From positions 58,074,665 to 58,138,664 of the forward strand of contig OU862906.1 of assembly GCA_917880885.1 (NCBI GenBank): a stretch of DNA of 64,000 nucleotides, in the 5' to 3' direction. Numbering within the stretch: the first letter of the stretch is position 1; every line of letters begins with the position of its first letter. The DNA comes from Limnephilus marmoratus. Taxonomy: Eukaryota > Arthropoda > Insecta > Trichoptera > Limnephilidae. The notes beneath the pieces were generated by a model. It did no database searches and was not told where the DNA came from. It saw nothing but the letters and a program-made list of their open reading frames with translations. Made by a program: the position numbers and the translations under genes. Shown here one piece after another: positions 10,459-22,590 of this stretch.

Positions 10459-12848
10459 AATAAAACTATGTAAATAAATGAAAAATGAATAAACGCCCGG
10501 GTTGCCGGCACTAACACTGAACTGAGTCTAACATAAAAAAGAATACGGTAGATAACGGCATAAGGGTAAATGTAAAATAGATTACGACGACTAAAGATAC
10601 AAATACTCCTTTGTTGATATTTTTAGAGTTGGATGTGAGTGGTGCCACCCACCCGTCTAATAATATCGGATTTTTTTTTATATATTCGAAGGTATTGTAT
10701 GGTGGCGCCATATGTCCATACGATAACCGGCTACCGGTAGCATCAACGTTGTTGTTAACGCGGTATTTAAAAATTCGTCAAGCGGTGACAGTATATAAAC
10801 AATCTTCTTAATATATAAAACAAAGTCGGGTTAGCTACACCATTTATAAATTGAAAACAGCTGGACCGATTTGTATGATCTTTAGTTTGTAATGGTCCGC
10901 CACTCTTGGCTTTTGACACCAATTGTGATGAACCCTACCTAGCTGATTTACTTTTCTAAGCTTCTACCTCGTAGTTCAAATCTCGTAGCTCCTGTCTCGT
11001 AGCCACGCTCATATTTCTACCCTTATGTCCTACTGATCACACCACTAGGTATGATGGCCTGACTAAACCCTCCTTCCAGTTTGTCTCTACCTCAGGCTCG
11101 TGATTTCTAAACCCCTATACCTTATAATCTAGCTAAACCTACCCTATCTTCTTAAATCCCTGCGATTTTCTCACAGTAATCAAGATTTAAGATTTTTGTT
11201 CACATTATTTCTATAATCTTCGTTGTGTAATTTTTTGTTTTAGATTTTACATATGTTTGCATACTTAATATGCACGCATATGTAGAGAAGATAATGTATT
11301 ACGTGTGGTAACCCATAGATTCTTTTAGAGAAAGGGTGAGAATTTTCCGATTTATTAATTATTATTATTTTAGTATCTTTTAACCGAGTTTGATAAACTA
11401 ACCCCGCCTTAAACTTTGTGTCTATTTGATTTCCGTAGGAATTTAGTGTGTTTATCTAATTCTTCCTATCACCGCGGATACATCGATAACATAAAACAAC
11501 AGTTAATAAATTAAACATTTCAAGAAAGCAAACCTTACCTTACCGGTGTAGGATGATCGTACTCGAGGGTCCAGTTTTCTCAATTTGCGTTCTTGTCTGC
11601 AGCTTCTCCTAACATAATGTTTTGTCTTCATAGTTAGTATTATTGGTTAGTATTCACGAAATTGTTTGAATAGTAAGGATGGTTGGATATGGAGGGGATA
11701 ATATGTTTGCTGAAAAGTCGGCTCCTCCGCTAACCAAGTGAAAACCGATGAACAACAATTACAAACCCGGATTCTCCCAGTACGTTTGCTAGGCTTATCC
11801 TTAAATCCGAGTTTTACTCTCTTCGACGAGCGTCTCATGCTATGGAAGGGGCCCTTCACGCCAGCAGGGGGAATACCAAGTCTTCATGCCGTTTTTCTGT
11901 TTCACTCCGACTTCCGTCTCCTCCGGATTGAATTTAACTCTACTGATTCTAGAAGGGGTATTTCATGTCTTCCCTTATCATGCCTCTATCCGTTGAATGT
12001 GGCGTAAGCTTGTGACGGGCAGATCCTTCCTCCCACGTGACCGACCCAGCGTTACACTCCACCTCTGACTAGCTGACATAAAACGCACCTCGTGAGCTTT
12101 ATGTTTGCTTTCAGGTTCGACAAGACTTACGGTATGCAAATAACCTGTAGCTTTAATGCCGCGTCAGCGTACTGTCCGCATACGTACTTCCTCTTCCCCG
12201 TATGCCCCAACTCGACAATACCGCCACAAGATCAAATCCCTCCGTTCGAGAAAGGTTGACACTTACATTTCCAGATGGCTCATACCCACATACAGAAGCC
12301 TTGAAGCTTACGTTCGAGAAAAGTTAGGATTCAGGACTGTATGAGTATTTGAACACCAGTGTTTTTTAAATGAGGTCACTAGCTCCTCGTGTGTTAGGTA
12401 TTTAGGATTTTTGGGTATTTATGGGTTCTTGGATACCTACTTGCTATAAGAAAGATTTAAAATGAGGTAAATCAAGTTGTCATTGAATCAATGACCTCCT
12501 GAATAATTGTGATGAGCTCTCTTTGAGTTTGAAGCTAGTCGAGGTACTTTACTTTGCGAAATTTTGCATGCTAAAACAATGCTACCTATTGGCGATCGCT
12601 CTAGTATAATCAGTTGTTTAGAATTGAGTGAATTTAACGTCGATTTTACTTTCACATATTGGGCGAAGTTTCCGTCGTAAGCTCTGATTGATAAACCTGC
12701 CCCTTGACTTTTGTGTTTTTGTTTTGTTTATTCGTTGGTGGAATCTAGGTGACCGTGTCATTGAACTCTAATCGAAATTTCAGATACACAATCGAAGGTC
12801 ATATAACATACCCTAATCTCATCAGTGAAAGGATTAGGTAGGTATTAG
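10459..12848. other. Stretch without recognised gene
   Basis: The segment at 11540-12330 is less AT-rich than its surroundings. It contains small frames at 11738-12007 and 12156-12344 that are unrecognised; the second is Arg/Ser-rich. It adjoins the BEL/Pao region and could be a decayed flank of that element, but no motif supports this. Confidence 0.45.
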
Positions 12849-13330
12849 TGTTTCATAACGCCGATGGATTTCTTTCGTTTTGTGCTCCGATTGTCATACG
12901 AGATCGGCAGGAACCCAGACTTGGGAATTCCACACAATAAGGGTACCTAACTACACGGTCAACAAGTGACAAGCGCTTTATCGTCAACAAGTCAGTCCGT
13001 TGCTAACCACCGATCGTATAGTGACATTTCGCACCGAACCGAAGTGTTATTCATCATATCGTCACATAAAGTATAAATCCTACCGTATTTTTTCGTATAT
13101 TTTGTGTGAACTCGTGACTCAAACTTTACCGAAGTTCTAACAATCAAATAGAACAATCTCGAATGCTTATGGACAATATGGACATCTATGACTGTCACCA
13201 AGCCAGAAGACAACTACCGTGAGTACCACTTAATTGTGATATACCTTTCTTGTTTGGTGGTTGGGCATAACTCAACGAAATCCATTAGCGTCTTAGCAAG
13301 GTTACTCTCATCCCCATGCCCCGTGCATGA
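12849..13330 (-). repeat. Repeat R, copy 1 (left arm of inverted pair)
   Basis: This is the reverse complement of 13789-14275 over about 480 bp at very high identity. Differences are a 9-bp duplication (ACAATATGG near 13172) and loss of an 11-bp GGGTATCCGCA segment that the other two copies retain between two CAAGG words. Read on its coding-like strand, the inner end gives GHG..NLADTLAK, resembling the end of an RNase H domain, followed by a stop and an unrecognised frame (SSGLVTVIDVH, then VKFESRVHTKYTK). Confidence 0.85.
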
Positions 13331-13582
13331 ACAATGGTGCCGAGACCAGCGAACATTTAGATAAATAAATTCTTTCTTTGACATAACGAAAGAATGCTAT
13401 GAAATGTTACGTGAATTGAAATGTCATTTTGAAGAACGAATTTCAAACAATAAATCGTAGAATTCGGTTACAGTTCTTAATTATTTACGACTTACCGGGT
13501 ATTTAAATTATATCGAAATCTATTTTTTAATTCATAACGTTTTCCTGTTTATTTCGTTAGTACATTTGTTTATTTAAAAAAA

Positions 13583-13846
13583 ATGGCTAGTACTTTACAA
13601 GGCTTGCGTAGAAGACGGAACGTTGCCATCAGCAGAATAAACAAGGTGTATGAGGTCGGTCAAAGCGTTTTGCAACATGCAACCAATTACCCATTATTTT
13701 TAGCGTATTATAGGAGGTTACAAAAAATTGTTAATGATTTTGAAACCGTTCACGCTGATATCTTAGCTTTAGATGAGGCAAACATTGGTCATGCACGGGG
13801 CATGGGGATGAGAGTAACCTTGCGGATACCCTTGCTAAGACGCTAA
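13583..13846 (+). pseudogene. BEL/Pao gag N-terminal fragment
   Basis: It opens with an ATG at 13583 preceded by an A run. The product reads LRRRRNVAISRINKVYE, then LAYYRRLQKIVNDFE, then ADILALDEA. This pattern of an Arg-rich start and a helical region with Y..RL..I...FE resembles the N-terminus of BEL/Pao Gag proteins. The similarity stops at about 13788, where repeat R copy 2 begins, and the remaining residues (GHARGMGMRVTL) come from R in a different frame. It is on the opposite strand from the rest of the BEL remnant, so the element has been inverted or duplicated here. It is non-functional as it stands. Confidence 0.5.
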
Positions 13847-14275
13847 TGGATTTCGTTGAGTTATGCCCAACCACCAAACAAGAAAGGTATATCACAATTA
13901 AGTGGTACTCACAGTAGTTGTCTTCTGGCTTGGTGACAGTCATAGATGTCCATAAGCATTCGAGATTGTTCTATTTGATTGTTAGAACTTCGGTAAAGTT
14001 TGAGTCACGAGTTCACACAAAATATACGAAAGAATACGGTAGGATTTATACTTTATGTGACGACATGATGAATAACACTTCGGCTCGGTGCGAAATGTCA
14101 CTATACGATCGGTGGTTAGCAACGGACTGACTTGTTGACGATAAAGCGCTTGTCACTTGTTGACCGTGTAGTTAGGTACCCTTATTGTGTGGAATTCCCA
14201 AGTCTGGGTTCCTGCCGATCTCGTATGACAATCGGAGCACAAAACGAAAGAAATCCATCGGCGTTATGAAACATT
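13789..14275 (+). repeat. Repeat R, copy 2 (right arm of inverted pair)
   Basis: It runs from TCATGCACGGGGCATGG to GGCGTTATGAAACATT and is the full-length inverse of 12849-13330. It contains an open 70-codon frame after a stop (13918-14130) that is shared with the other copies and matches nothing I recognise. Confidence 0.9.
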
Positions 14276-14277
14276 CC

Positions 14278-16943
14278 GCCCACCAAAATACAGCAAATTG
14301 TATTTTAAAGAAAAGTTGAACGTTAAGCGAAACGCAGAATGCCATGAAAAGTAACGTCGATGAAAAAAAGACGAAGCAGAAGAATTAGTTTTAAACGATA
14401 ACTAGATGTAGATAAACTAGACGAAAAGAAACTAAATGATACGATTAACATAGACGTAAAAAGAATAAAACGAACCGCGAAACGATGATGATTAGTCACA
14501 TTGCCTAGGCAATGGACACGATTAGGTGAATGGTCTTGTAAGAGAAGATCCATTCAATGTACGAAGCGTAACGATAGCACAAGATTTTTAATAATGATTC
14601 TAATCACTTGCTCCGTAGAGAGTGATGTCCAATGTTTGGTTAAAGATAGAATACGAATTTCGAAATGATTAAGTAGAAAATCCGAACGACGAGAGGCTTT
14701 GTTATGAAAGTTGTGTACGAATTGATAACAGTAAGCAGTAAGACGTTGGAGTTTCCGAATACGATATAATTTGTTAAATAAAAGTTTAGCAGAATATATC
14801 ATGTTGGACGAATGACGATTGAACTCGTTCTTCAGAGTGGAGTTCAGTTTTGTTAAAATGGCCATCTGAGATGGGCCAAGAGTCGTTTGGCTGGACAAAC
14901 CCGGAGGGCTCCGCCCACCGTAATACGTTACGGATAAGAACGGCCTGAGAATGGCCACGTGAAGCGATATCCGATGGATTATCAACCGATGATGCTTGAC
15001 GCCGATGATTAGATGCGATAACTGTCAAGAGCGATAATTGGTCGGTGTAATGATTCCCGTGACGAGTATCATCGGGTGAATCATCCGGTGGCCTCCACTT
15101 CCATCCCAATACCCTGAGAGTAAGAAAATGATCAACATTCTTGAAGATTACATCTGTGAGATAGTAGCCCGGCGGTAAGTTTCGGTAGGCGCGAAGTTTT
15201 GGTTTGCTACAATCCGACTTCTGCAGTTCAAGTTGACCTCGTTTGGTATGTTCGATAACTTCGGATTGTGTTTATTGAGCTTGTTCCACACTAGAACAGC
15301 CGACGACGATTGAATCGATATTTGAATACGAAGTGATCGCGTATCGTGTGAGTGATAATTCGTAACCATTATTTTCTGTCAACGATCTGACAATACGGTA
15401 GGACAGAATAAAGGCAGAGATATCAGAAGTCACAGGGTGTAATGGGTAATCCGGGGTAGATTCCGATAATTGATGACGCCAAAATATTATTTGGAACCCG
15501 TGATTTGGCTCTTGTGGGCATATTTGGCGATACATTTGCCGTACTTCAGCAATGAACACCACAGATGGCGAACGAAAGTTTTGCAGAAGTTCAGCAATGT
15601 TTGTTTGAAGCTTGGGAACGATAAGGAAGGCATCATTTGACGATGATTCATTCACCTCCGTCACCGAGGCATCGAAGACAATTCGCAAAGTAGTGGTAAC
15701 GGTGCCCGGACGAAGAATGCAATGACAAAGTATGTGATGCATTTCCTTGGGTAAATCTTTTCCAGGAACACGTGTCATGTGACCACTGTGCAAGTAGTCA
15801 GTCATGAAAGCGAAGTACGGTTCACGTAAACTGAGCTTTACTGTCGGTTTACGTTCGATTGAAAGGATGATGCGCGAAGAGACTTCGCGCGAACCTGGGA
15901 AAGCGAAATCCTTATTCTTTTCGCCAAAAGGTAAGGCTACGATGGATTGTCCCGAAGGGTCACGTGAGTGATTAGTGTGATGGACCTGCTCATCACGTTG
16001 TTCTTCAGGGGTGAGATGTGAAGACTGAGGGAATGTGTCCAACTCCCTCAGTTTCTTGACTTTTTCAGGAAGACGGTACTGGTTGGTTTCGATAAATTGA
16101 CTAGAAAAGTCACGTGAGCGATAAATACGATACACTTGTTCACGACGTTGTTTGGTGGGCTGTGAAGACTGAGGAAATGTATCCAACTCCCTCAGTCTCT
16201 TGACTTCTTCTGGAAGACGGTATTGGTTGGTTTCGATGAAGGAGTTTGTTTAACGATCGGTAGAAAAACCAACCAAATCCAGAGGAAGCCAACCGAATGG
16301 TGAATTGATAGCTGAAGGCTGGTGAAGATGAAGAACTTCGTGTTGAAGGTAGTTTGTCCCTTAACATTGACATCGAAATTAGTGACGCCTGACGCGGTTG
16401 TAGAAGATTGGCCTAAGCCACGGATTTTCTGAGAGCTGACTGGACGCTCGGCAGTGCGATTAGATACGAAGTGTGCTTGACTGTCTGAATCGGTCAACCC
16501 ACGAAACGTTTGAAAACTGCCGGAGGGATCACGATTGCTAATATGAGCAGTAGGCAAACGTACGATGGATCTGTCACCGAAGTTAGCGAGGAAAAGAACT
16601 GGAGGATCTGAAATAGAAGCTCCTTGAATGGCAAACGTGGTGGGTCATTGGTACTCCTCTTCAGCTGAAATGTTGTCTTCCCTATGAAGAAGAATGTGGT
16701 GCTTACGATGACATTTCTGACAATCAAACACAGATTTGCAATTCGTGAGAGAATGAGAAGGCGTGAAACAATTCAGGCACCAACGGTGTGCCTTGGCGAA
16801 TTGAGCACGTTCCTGAACCGATTTAAGTGCAAATGATTTGCACTTAGCGATATGGTGAGTACTCTTGCAAAACGCGCACTTTGAAGTGAACGCAGTCAAG
16901 GACCCTTTGATTTCAGGTTTTGCCTTATTTATGTCACAAGTAA
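14278..16943 (-). pseudogene. BEL/Pao retrotransposon gag-pol remnant
   Basis: Minus-strand order from 16.94 kb downward: Gag-type zinc knuckles (CAFCKSTHHIAKC, then WCLNCFTPSHSLTNC, then CQKCHRKHHILLH) at about 16.65-16.88 kb; a protease-like segment with DSDSQAHFVS and RGLGQSS at about 16.42 kb (families normally have DSGS); RT motifs FMTDYLHSGHM, LRIVFDAS and MYRQI at 15.4-15.8 kb; a VDNPSDIASRG motif at about 14.98 kb, typical of the segment before integrase; an integrase N-terminal part (ITAYC.. then RRS) at about 14.7 kb; and a pol-end-like QDHSPNR..LG.VT at about 14.5 kb. This domain order is diagnostic of BEL/Pao. The RT YVDD box reads YSNIDS and the integrase D,D35E core is absent between the two integrase pieces. 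Several frames are used, so it is long dead. Confidence 0.85.
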
Positions 16944-17207
16944 AAATCCTACCGTATTCTTTCGTATATTTTGTGTGAACTCGTGACTCAAACTTTACCG
17001 AAGTTCTTACAATCAAATAGAACAATCTCGAATGCTTATGGACATCTATGACTGTCACCAAGCCAGAAGACAACTACCGTGAGTACCACTTAATTGTGAT
17101 ATACCTTTCTTGTTTGGTGGTTGGGCATAACTCAACGAAATCCATTAGCGTCTTAGCAAGGGTATCCGCAAGGTTACTCTCATCCCCATGCCCCATGCAT
17201 GACCAAT
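16944..17207 (-). repeat. Repeat R, copy 3 (partial)
   Basis: It matches the inner 264 bp of repeat R in the same orientation as copy 1 and joins directly to the zinc-knuckle end of the BEL remnant. The open frame runs through this junction (YGRIF then TCDINKAKPE). At its other end it extends GCATGACCAAT, also found at the inner end of copy 2. Confidence 0.85.
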
Positions 17208-20200
17208 TAGTTATACCTATCAATTGGCTATTCCCATTGATTTTAGCGTTACGTATTTCATTTCTCATGGTTATTTGTTTATTTAATTTATGTGTTGTCG
17301 TTAATTATTTTCCCTCGTCTTATTATTGTCTTTATTTGTAATTTTAGAATATGGAGCGCATTGCACTGCACTTTCCCTGCACACATTCTGGAATAAATTA
17401 TTATTATTATTATACAAGTAAATACCTTAAATTGTTTGAGAGGCACATTTCTATTCACATCGTGTAATACCTAATTACATTGTGCCAATAGATGATTACC
17501 TCCAATGAACGAATGAACGATAATGAATAGATACCTACATCATATTTTTATGGTTTATTTGTTTACACTTCACATAGGTGACCTTCGGTATACTGACCTA
17601 CTTTGGAGATTGTTTATTTCTACGGTCATTGTCCTTTTGAAACACGATTCATTCTTTAACGAATTCTTTTATATTTTACTTGTCCTAGCTTTGCGCAAAC
17701 ATTGGTCGTTTAAGTAGGTACTTTGCTAACCTAAGAGGTATCTGGATGACTTAGCTTCAACTAAGGTATAGTTTGCTTGACCTACATAGTTCTGAGAAAT
17801 ATAGGTATTTCGGTTACGAATCAAACTGATATCGTATGTCGCCTATCCTTATACGCGCTTATGTAAACAATAGACCTACCTAACTAAAACAAGTACTTGT
17901 ATGACCTAATTTATAAGTAGGTATTTGTTTGTTTGACCTAATTTTGAGACGCATGTATACTCCCGCACACGAAATATAGAATAAAGAGCTTCCACGATAG
18001 TCATTTATTACGTTCTATGCGCCTCGATTCGTTTTATATGAGTTATAATAAATTAACGTATTTACCTAACTGAAGAGAATATCTACATATGTAGACTAAT
18101 TCTAGAATAGATATTTGGTGGGCATTGCTATCCTGCGTGGAAAAATAACATAATCTTTTAATTAGTAGCAGCGTGTTAGTGACAAAACTCCAAAGCTCCG
18201 ATTGATTTATTGGTGATGCACGCTCGTCCCTTTCTTCTTTGTCTCTGAAAATAATTAATAATTGGTTTTATCTTACCGCCCTCAATCGATTACATTTTTT
18301 TCCAGTCGGGACTTTCATAATTGACATTTCATTCGACATTGTGATCGAGGTTTTCCCTTTTTTCGTTTCCTAGCTAATGGATTCCTATCGGCCCTTTTTG
18401 AGAAAAGACTCTGATGATGGAAAAAACTCTTCAAATATCTGTCTATTTAAGATTCACTTCGGTATTTCGCTTAGTTCCTCAACCTCGTATTAACTACTGT
18501 TTTATTTCATTCGCCTTCGAGGGGTGATTCATCAAATAACAAATCAGATGTTTAATTTTATTGTCCGGAATTAGGTAAATTATTATTTATTCTCAATATT
18601 TTAATATCACTTTAGAATAAATAACCGTAGATACGCACGTTTTCCAAGTGTACGAATTATTATCACTACTGTTTATTACAATTTCGTTATTCAATTCACA
18701 AAGAATTTTTAACCGCCTTATTATTGAACCACTGTCGTTTAAACGTGACTCGAACAATTCGTTATTGTTATTTATTTTACCTATGTCATGTTATTTAAAG
18801 TAAAGTTAAAGTTTTAATTATTATATCACCTATAGTTAATTTTAAAATCGCGTGTTATATATTTTTTTTTATCCGGTAATTTGATTTATTTTAAGACACT
18901 GGATTTTTGTTAAATGTTATAAAACCACTAAATATAAGTTGTAAGAAAGAACCCCGAATGTCATTTAATTCTTATTTACTGACTTTAAACACTTTCATTA
19001 TAAAACACCCGCACTTTCACGAAGTATTATTTTAAAGCACTTTATCGGACTTTTATTTCTCAATTTTAAGAGGAAAATAAAACACTGAATTTACTATTTT
19101 TGCAAACACTTGTAGACATTTCAACTTTACTAGTAGTCTTCCACGACCACTCCTATAACTGTGCACTTTACGTTTTTTCTTGATCCCGCACTTCCCGTTG
19201 TTTCGTCCGAACTCTCCCCCAACCTTCCAACGAATTCCCCTTCTTTATCAAACCATGGTGTTTTAAAGACTTCTTAGAGCTCTCCTTTCATAGAAAAATG
19301 ACTCCTGATCGCCCAGACTTTCATAGGAAAAGGACCAAATTCGGTTCCTCCGTATATGACCTTTTGTCAAATCTCTGTTAATCTCCTATCTCATGCCTTA
19401 GAGCCAAATTTGTCTACTATCTCCCTCTCGTAGAAAATCACATAAATTTTCTCATTGACATGTATCTATAATAAAAATTTCATTTACTTGCTCGTAATTC
19501 ATTGTTAATGCCCACACTATAAAAAGTAATGGTTTTATTTTAGAGTAAATATTCGTATTTAACTTGAATAATTTTGTTTAGGTCGTTTCGTGTTAATGAT
19601 GCCCTTAATTGCTTGAAATCATGTTCTATAAATTTATTTGGATGAAGTCATATCAACAAAGTGATAGCCAACCTTTTTTCTCTAGTCAAACGGTTAGCGA
19701 TTGCTTCGACGGTTCACGCGTATTTCCCAGTGTCAGGCTACGTTAAGCATCTTTTCCTGTGATTTGATTTAATTGTAGAGTGACCAAAATGTACCGTGGC
19801 CTTTGACATGCCATATTTTCAATATCCTGTTTATCGTGAAAAGTGTTGTCAGATCAGAGTAATCCTTATACCGGTACCTATTAAAGTCAATTTAAGTAGT
19901 TCCAATTAGTTTTCTTTTGAGATATTTGGCTCTAATAACTTCGTTTCACCATTCCATTTCCATATCAATAGGTTTTCCCACTTTTCCAGGTTATTATCTT
20001 CAGTTTGTGAAATTTTCCGAGATTCTACCCGTTTTTTGTGATCATTCCAGATCGGTTTTAATTAAATCGACCCCTGGTACCATTCATGTTACGTTTTCCG
20101 TGCCCTTATTGATGATTTTTCATTTATTTATTTTCAACATTCCCGTCTAAGATTTTTTTGTGTTTCCGTTTAAAACTTTAGGTACCCAAAACCCCCAGTT

Positions 20201-20908
20201 CCCGATCGCGTCTTATGTAAACACGACCCGGAGTCAATAATCTTTCAACTTTTTGTCCTCAGTATTGTTTTTAATACAGTTGTTTTTAATACAGTTCATT
20301 CAACCTAAGTTCCTGTGAGAATTAATTAAAGGCCGCCCAAAATGATCAAAGTCCACTCTCTTATTGGTAGAATTTAAACTTCCTTTGTTCTCGATATAAC
20401 TATGATATGGGGTTCCCTCGCTCCAGTCTTTTAAGCATATCTCTGTAATAGTTCCCAACTGCTCGGACAGATGTCGCCGAATGTACCATTTCTCTACATA
20501 ATATTTAGAGGGAAAAAAAAAAATTTCTTGTAGGCTTCTCGTAGGTTGAAGGTTTTCATTCATCACAAGTTTGTTGGATTAGTCTCCGGTCCGAATAGCA
20601 GAATAACTATTAAAATATCGTAAAAATTCACGAAAAACGTAATTATGAAGAAAATTCTTTGCCTCATACATTTGGTATAGAACGAATTATCATTTTTTTA
20701 AAGAGCTGCAGGTATTGTGATAAGTTTAATATTGAGTAGTGGGTGTATTTCAAAAATTCAAAAACGTCAAATGCCAACGCATTGATTGTTTTGATTTTGT
20801 TCTGAAACATATAATGCTGCCCCTCTTTCTTACACACTAAATGTCAGCAGTCGAAAATGGGACAAACGGTGAACGTATGTCTGCACCCCTCCAAAGGAAA
20901 AATACAAT
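17208..20908. other. Long AT-rich stretch without recognised gene
   Basis: It holds a short (ATT)n run at about 17398-17413 and many small AT-driven frames. No conserved motif, inverted repeat or RNA gene is seen. This is the longest apparently unique segment of the window. Confidence 0.55.
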
Positions 20909-21141
20909 TTATACTAATATTATAAATGCGAAAGTGCGTGAGTTTGTTTTTTACGCCGTCACACCTTAACCACTAAACCGATTGAAAAATGAATATAATA
21001 TTAATTTTAAAAAATATTAATATATATTAATATTAATATATTTATCTATTATCTATCTATAAATAAAAAAAATATATAAATAAATATATAAATAAAAAAA
21101 AATCGCCGAAATGTATGTACGCGCATAACTTCTGACTGACT

Positions 21142-21483
21142 TTTTTTTTTTTTTACATGAGCTCCACACAGGAGGCCCTGAGGAAATTAATTTCTCTCAG
21201 GGCCTATGTCATCTTTGGGGATGCTGTGTGGAGGGTTTTTTAAGGAAAGGAAGGAGAGGAGAATTCTGGGAAGGAAAAGGATTTAAGAGGTGGGTAGGAA
21301 TCTGGGGTTCAGTGTGTCCTAGTCATCCGCCTCCAAGACCTAGACAAACCTCACCCCATGAACCCGGGCACCCCTGCTAAATCACCAAACGTAGCGAACC
21401 ACTTGGGATGACCTGTGGCAGAGGTGTTGGTTATCCAATTAAGGTTACCGGGGCGGCGGTACCCATTCCCGCCTCCCAAATTG
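21142..21483 (-). repeat. Family-1 repeat, full-length copy
   Basis: A T run (the inverse A tail) is followed by ACATGAGCTCCACACAGG, the CCCTGAGG..CTCAGGG stem, GGATGCTGTGTGGAGGG, and the far end GGCGGTACCCATTCCCGCCTCC. This is the clearest full copy and defines the family length as about 340 bp. Confidence 0.85.
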
Positions 21484-21649
21484 GCTGCATCAGATTGGAT
21501 TGATTTTTTTTTTGTGTCCGTTATTGTCACGACAAGGTTTGTGTAAAACTACTGGTGAGCTCTGGCATTATGAAATTTGTACAAAAAATTGCAATAGGTG
21601 GCACGCGAGCTGTTTGAAAAATGAATGTACCGGGACTGAATATATGGAA

Positions 21650-21825
21650 TGCGGTAGGGGGGATGGGGAGGGGAAGTCGGGTAGGTGGTTCGCGGGAGGC
21701 TGTGGGAGGAGAACCGTGGTGGGGGAAGGGGGGAGGGGGGAGTGGAGTGGGAAAGCGAGAGGGGAAGGGGACGCGGGAGAGGAAGGGGAGGCGTAAAGGG
21801 AACGGGACGAATGGGAAAGGACACG
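21650..21825 (+). other. G-rich tract with quadruplex-forming pattern
   Basis: The plus strand contains GGGGG-AT-GGGG-A-GGGG-AAGTC-GGG (21656-21680) and a longer G-run block at 21721-21745, within the Helitron-like element. Long Pro-rich minus-strand frames over it follow from composition and are not genes. Confidence 0.7.
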
Positions 21826-21883
21826 CAAGGAGAAACAATTTCTTTATTAAATGGTACAGCAACGCATGCCGGGTACCAGCTAG

Positions 21884-22189
21884 TTTAGGATACATGAGTT
21901 AATGCATACCTAAACATAATTTGAAATACATGTTTCGAATAACACTAACTTCGGTTTCAATTATTATTTTATGCACCAGATTTAAATGCCCGGGTTAAAT
22001 TTTCCTCAAAAAAAAAAAAAAAAGAAAAAAAGAAGGAAAAACTAAACCCTTTCACACACTTCCCCAAATGATCATCTAGTCAACCCACGCTATGCAATTG
22101 CACTATATAAGTATTATAAATACAAAACAATACAAGAACAACATGTCAACCTACTAGAGACCAAATGGGAATATAATTCACCGACTCCA
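21884..22189. other. AT-rich spacer
   Basis: An A-rich run lies at 22009-22040. Nothing else is recognised. Confidence 0.6.
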
Positions 22190-22590
22190 GATATTTTCAT
22201 ATCAGAGGGTTCGGCTCTGTGGCATTTCTAATTGAACCTATAAATCCTACCGATCCCTCAATATAAATATTTAAAAAATCCTTTGTAATCCTACATGTAT
22301 TTAAAATGACTGATTTTTGCATTTTTATATACAAATTCTTTGACAAATCTAATATGCTTAAATTTTGAATCAGATTCCTAGGTATTATGCCATTGGCCGA
22401 AATAACAAATGGCAATATTTTTATAGTCCGAGAATTACGTTTGGTTGAGATAATTGAAGTGTTTTGCGTGAATAATTTTATTTGACCAGGAATCTAATAA
22501 TTCCTGGTTAGTATTTATAAGAATGTTGGCATTCTCGTCATATAAATTTAAAGGTGTAATATTTCTATCTGCCTTGCAAATTATTATTAT
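22190..22590 (-). pseudogene. LINE RT C-terminal fragment
   Basis: The minus-strand frame 22415-22197 reads PFVISANGIIPRNLIQNL, then YIKMQKSVILNTCRITKDFL. The pattern 'P(V/L)VI(S/G)A.G.I...L', then 'Q(K)(A/S)VLL.T..I.RKFL', is the conserved C-terminal segment of many insect LINE RT proteins. Upstream (22416-22590) ADRNITPLN may represent the preceding part, with a stop between. It is a short decayed fragment with no catalytic region. Confidence 0.5.

Larger units (their letters stand above)
20909..21883 (+). mobile_element. Helitron-like element interrupted by family-1 insertion
   Basis: The 5' part, ATACTAATATTATAAATGCG then ACCACTAAACCGATT, matches the 3.1-kb element. The 3' part, GCAACGCATGCCGGGTACCAGCTAG with T following, matches its end. 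Family 1 sits inside at about 21142-21483 on the opposite strand, and AT-rich simple sequence follows the 5' module at about 20990-21105. The first two bases read TT rather than TC, so the 5' terminus is inferred from alignment to the other copy. There is no Rep/helicase. The interior plus strand is strongly G-rich (21650-21825). Confidence 0.65.

Noticed and set aside
13918..14130. Independent host gene in repeat R
   Set aside because: Present in all three copies of a repeat with a stop just upstream; treated as part of the repeat.
21527..21902. Overlapping Pro/Ser-rich minus frames and Gly-rich plus frames
   Set aside because: All follow from the G-rich tract of the Helitron-like element; several frames are open at once and none has a motif.
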